7,958 nucleotides of DNA from an uncultured Clostridiaceae bacterium (GTDB lineage Bacteria; Bacillota; Clostridia; Lachnospirales; Lachnospiraceae): positions 1 through 7,958 of the forward strand of contig CAUCBQ010000094.1 of assembly GCA_958441075.1 (NCBI GenBank), written 5' to 3'. The stretch's first letter is position 1. The number at the start of each line of letters is the position of its first letter. The notes under the pieces were generated by a model, which saw only the letters and a list, made by a program, of their open reading frames with translations, was not told the origin of the DNA and searched no databases. Position numbers and translations under genes: made by a program. Positions 6,186 through 7,958 of this stretch are shown here, piece after piece.

Positions 6186-6875
6186 TTATTTTTGTTTTTT
6201 CTGTTTTTTCAGCCAAATAACGCAGGCAGAAAAAACGGCAATGACGGAAATTCCGTAAGTTACGGCAATCCGTACTGCAGTATCCACAAAAAACGGCTCC
6301 GGAACAATGTTTATCAACAAATCTGTAGCGGGATCCAGAATCCACAGGTCATTGGTGAAGAAGATTTTGTGGAAAATAATAAAATATTTACTGAAATCTG
6401 TGGATATGATGCCTGCCAACAGCGCCAGGATGGTAAAAAAAAGAACGGTACCTCCACAGATCATCCGCGGCAGAATCCGCTTTGTCTCTGCCTTCAGAAC
6501 AATCAGAAGAGCTGCACAGGCGGCCATAACCAGAAAACAGATGCGGCGGATGGTAATGGCCGCAAGAAAAAGTCCCCGAACGTCTTCCATATGGGCAATT
6601 TCCCGTTCATTGAAAAATTCCCGGGGCTGGCCAGCTACAATCGTGGGAACATGGAGATCCTTTCGGTCTCCCCGTAGGTAGGCCATCATTTCATCGGTAA
6701 CCTCCAGCAGATCGTCCATTTCCATGTCAACAGCTTCTAAAACCTGATATTTTGTGTATTCTTTCTCATAATAGCCAGGAGTCCAGTAGGTAACTGCCTC
6801 AATGGAGGTAATCAGAAGAACCGCCATGAGAGCAAAGGAAAAGATCAGTCCCAGCAGATTGTGGAAAAGCTTCAT
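6186..6875 (-). CDS. lit: DUF1461/TIGR01906 membrane protein, Lit-like lipoprotein transacylase
   Basis: This integral membrane protein has four predicted helices, at about residues 9-29, 113-129, 141-160 and 204-224 (numbered from the TTG at 6881; subtract two for the ATG at 6875). The large extracytoplasmic loop after helix 1 carries FFNEREIAHMEDV. The loop before helix 4 carries FHKIFFTNDLWILDP and PEPFFVDT, the hallmarks of DUF1461. From memory, Lit, the lipoprotein intramolecular transacylase that makes lyso-form lipoproteins in low-GC Firmicutes, belongs to this family and uses two histidines about 72 residues apart. Here H97 and H171 are 74 apart in the matching motifs, so that role is plausible. 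The ATG at 6875 follows AGGA by ten bases; a TTG two codons earlier is the alternative. It is the first gene of the minus-strand unit, with its own promoter 33 bases upstream. Family certain, function inferred. Confidence 0.85.
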   Translation of the reverse strand: MKLFHNLLGLIFSFALMAVLLITSIEAVTYWTPGYYEKEYTKYQVLEAVDMEMDDLLEVTDEMMAYLRGDRKDLHVPTIVAGQPREFFNEREIAHMEDVRGLFLAAITIRRICFLVMAACAALLIVLKAETKRILPRMICGGTVLFFTILALLAGIISTDFSKYFIIFHKIFFTNDLWILDPATDLLINIVPEPFFVDTAVRIAVTYGISVIAVFSACVIWLKKQKKQK

Positions 6876-6907
6876 GAGCAAGTATTCCTTTCCTAATTTT
6901 CATTCCA

Positions 6908-6936
6908 AGTATACTATATTTTTTAATCATCGTCTA
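6908..6936 (-). promoter_or_regulatory. Predicted promoter of the lit-flavoprotein-carboxypeptidase unit
   Basis: Read on the minus strand, TAGACG (6936-6931, four of six matches) and TATACT (6913-6908, five of six) are spaced by 17 bases. Transcription would start near 6901, about 25 bases before the ATG of the Lit-like gene. I see no other convincing promoter within the three-gene unit. Confidence 0.6.
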
Positions 6937-7002
6937 CCAAAACGGCGGCAGGGGACCTTAAGGATCCATGAAGAAAAACGAACAATATCGGCAAAAGCCG
7001 GG

Positions 7003-7031
7003 TTGACTTTTCAGAAAGGGAACTATATATT
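7003..7031 (+). promoter_or_regulatory. Predicted promoter of the UPF0126/TRIC gene
   Basis: TTGACT at 7003-7008 and TATATT at 7026-7031 are spaced by 17 bases, each one base off consensus. Transcription would start near 7038. A short hairpin, CGGC-AAAA-GCCG (6989-7000), abuts the -35 box, and a palindromic CCTTAAGG (6956-6963) lies between this promoter and the divergent one. Confidence 0.7.
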
Positions 7032-7072
7032 GAACAGAGAGATGGGAAATTAATACATCAGGAGAGTATGAG

Positions 7073-7714
7073 ATGGAAACAATTACAGTATTTTTTATTG
7101 TTGAGATTATCGGAACTGTGGCCTTTGCCTGTTCCGGAGCAATGGTGGCAATTAAGAAAAATCTGGATTTGCTTGGAATTATTGTGCTGGGTGTGACAAC
7201 AGCAGTAGGGGGAGGCATGATCCGCGATATTCTGATAGGGATTCATCCGCCGGCTCTGTTTACGAATCCGGTTTATGTGATGGCCGCGTTTGTTGCTGTC
7301 CTTTGCCTGTTTCTGATTATTAAGTGCCGCCGTATTACGATAGAGGCGTTAAGCTCTCTCTGGTATGAGCGGGTTATGAATATTCTGGATGCTGTTGGCC
7401 TGGGAGCTTTTACGGTAGTGGGAATTGATACAGCAATTACGGCAGGCTTTGGGGAATATAACTTCCTGATGATTTTCCTGGGAGTGATTACCGGTGTGGG
7501 CGGAGGCGTTCTCCGTGATATTATGGCGGGAGAAACTCCGGCTGTGCTGCGCCGCCATGTGTATGCCTGCGCGTCTCTGGCAGGGGCGGTCAGCTATGTG
7601 CTTTTGCAGAAGGTTCTGGAAAGCGAATGGGATCTGATTCTCAGTGCATCCCTGGTGGTGGTGATCCGAGTTCTGGCCCGCCATTATAAGTGGAATCTGC
7701 CGCGGGCGCTATGA
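7073..7714 (+). CDS. UPF0126/TRIC-family membrane protein (YicG-like)
   Basis: This 213-residue inner-membrane protein has about seven hydrophobic helices and a clear internal duplication. GVTTAVGGGMIRDILIG at 40-56 matches GVITGVGGGVLRDIMAG at 137-153, each preceded by a three-helix half-repeat (SGAMVAIKKNLDLLG in the first, DAVGLGAFTVVG opening the second). This is the bacterial relative of trimeric intracellular cation channels. Pfam names the halves glycine transporter domains, and E. coli YicG has been linked to glycine export, so the substrate (cation or glycine) is unsettled. Length is typical. GGAG at 7061-7064 is eight bases before the ATG; an ATG five bases earlier is out of frame. 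It is probably transcribed alone. The next gene has its own promoter, and I see no clear terminator in the 92-base gap. Confidence 0.92.
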   Translation: METITVFFIVEIIGTVAFACSGAMVAIKKNLDLLGIIVLGVTTAVGGGMIRDILIGIHPPALFTNPVYVMAAFVAVLCLFLIIKCRRITIEALSSLWYERVMNILDAVGLGAFTVVGIDTAITAGFGEYNFLMIFLGVITGVGGGVLRDIMAGETPAVLRRHVYACASLAGAVSYVLLQKVLESEWDLILSASLVVVIRVLARHYKWNLPRAL

Positions 7715-7752
7715 AAAATGGCTGCGGGAGAAGTGGTCCCCTCTCCTATCTG

Positions 7753-7781
7753 TTGACAGCTGCAAAAGGGACATTTATCAT
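7753..7781 (+). promoter_or_regulatory. Predicted strong promoter of the MalY/PatB-type gene
   Basis: TTGACA at 7753-7758 (perfect) and TATCAT at 7776-7781 (five of six) are spaced by 17 bases, with an expected start near 7788. The leader would be only about 19 bases and would already contain the GGAGG ribosome binding site. Confidence 0.75.
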
Positions 7782-7793
7782 ATAGACATATGA
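7778..7793 (+). promoter_or_regulatory. Candidate operator palindrome over the -10 and start site
   Basis: TCATAT-AGAC-ATATGA is a perfect inverted repeat with six-base arms. It covers the end of the -10 box and the predicted transcription start, where a bound repressor would block initiation. The short AT-rich arms mean chance is possible. Confidence 0.3.
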
Positions 7794-7806
7794 GGAGGAC
7801 GCGAGG

Positions 7807-7958
7807 ATGAAGTACGATTTTACATCAATTATGGATCGCCACGGAAAAGATGCAATCGCAGTGGACGGGCTGGGAACAAGAGATGGATTTGCACCGGAAA
7901 AGCCGGAGGAAGGCTTTGATGTAATCCCCATGTGGGTAGCAGATATGAATTTCCCGAC
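7807..7958 (+). CDS. MalY/PatB-family PLP-dependent aminotransferase / C-S lyase (5' part)
   Basis: Only the first 50 codons are in the window; the gene continues past the right edge. The opening MKYDFTSIMDRHGKDAIAVDG and the stretch VIPMWVADMNFP (39-50) are the characteristic N-terminus of fold-type I PLP enzymes of the MalY/PatB group, normally about 390 residues. Members cleave cystathionine or cysteine to release thiols or sulfide, or act as aminotransferases. The lysine that binds PLP lies beyond the window, so activity cannot be judged. GAGGAGGA at 7792-7799 precedes the ATG by about eight bases from its core. Confidence 0.88.
   Translation, partial: MKYDFTSIMDRHGKDAIAVDGLGTRDGFAPEKPEEGFDVIPMWVADMNFP

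Noticed and set aside
6141..6677. A 178-codon plus-strand open frame opposite the Lit-like gene
   Set aside because: The minus-strand frame carries conserved DUF1461 motifs and membrane helices. The plus-strand product is rich in Asn/Lys/Gln with no domain and lacks a ribosome binding site.
7715..7750. Terminator after the UPF0126/TRIC gene (GGAGA 7727-7731 with TCTCC 7742-7746)
   Set aside because: The stem is only five base pairs and no T run follows, so it is not a credible intrinsic terminator.
1..7958. CRISPR arrays, tRNA or rRNA genes, riboswitches, complete insertion sequences
   Set aside because: Reading both strands, I found no spaced direct repeats, no tRNA-like cloverleaf arms, no known riboswitch core in any leader, and no transposase-like protein.

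Overview
The window looks like ordinary chromosomal DNA of a Firmicute, most likely a gut Lachnospiraceae-type Clostridium. The basis is the gene set (an AraC regulator with an N-terminal cupin, a DHHA1-type AlaX, a DUF1461/TIGR01906 membrane protein, an S11 D,D-carboxypeptidase, a UPF0126/TRIC protein and a MalY/PatB lyase), the purine-rich AGGAGG ribosome binding sites and the clear TTGACA/TATAAT-type promoters. Base composition is close to balanced by eye. The organism call is inference; no rRNA or species marker is present. I see no tRNA, CRISPR array or complete insertion sequence.

Layout. Positions 1-232 are an AT-rich intergenic leader holding the promoter of the AraC-family regulator (233-1105, +). 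A new promoter then drives alaX (1199-2365, +), a trans-editing hydrolase for mischarged alanyl-tRNA synthetase products. A DEDDh 3'-5' exonuclease with a Cys/His-rich C-terminal module and a very basic tail follows (2380-3435, +). Its only visible promoter is an extended -10 box whose TG lies in the alaX stop codon, 8 bases before the ATG, and it has no ribosome binding site, so it may be read from a leaderless mRNA.

The exonuclease converges on a three-gene minus-strand unit: a Lit-like membrane protein (6186-6875), a short old-yellow-enzyme/iron-sulfur flavoprotein (5079-6149) and a D,D-carboxypeptidase (3459-5036). The two converging genes share an 18-bp perfect stem that serves as a bidirectional terminator and lies largely inside coding sequence. 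The minus-strand unit starts from a promoter near 6908-6936. It combines envelope functions (lipoprotein acyl remodelling, peptidoglycan trimming) with an orphan redox protein.

A divergent promoter serves a UPF0126/TRIC membrane protein (7073-7714, +). A last strong promoter with an overlapping palindrome precedes a MalY/PatB-type PLP enzyme (7807 onward), which runs off the window.

No obviously new multi-gene system is present. The points most worth a second look are the predicted leaderless exonuclease mRNA, the OYE protein that stops right after its iron-sulfur cysteines and lacks the usual active-site tyrosine loop, and the lit-OYE-carboxypeptidase gene unit.
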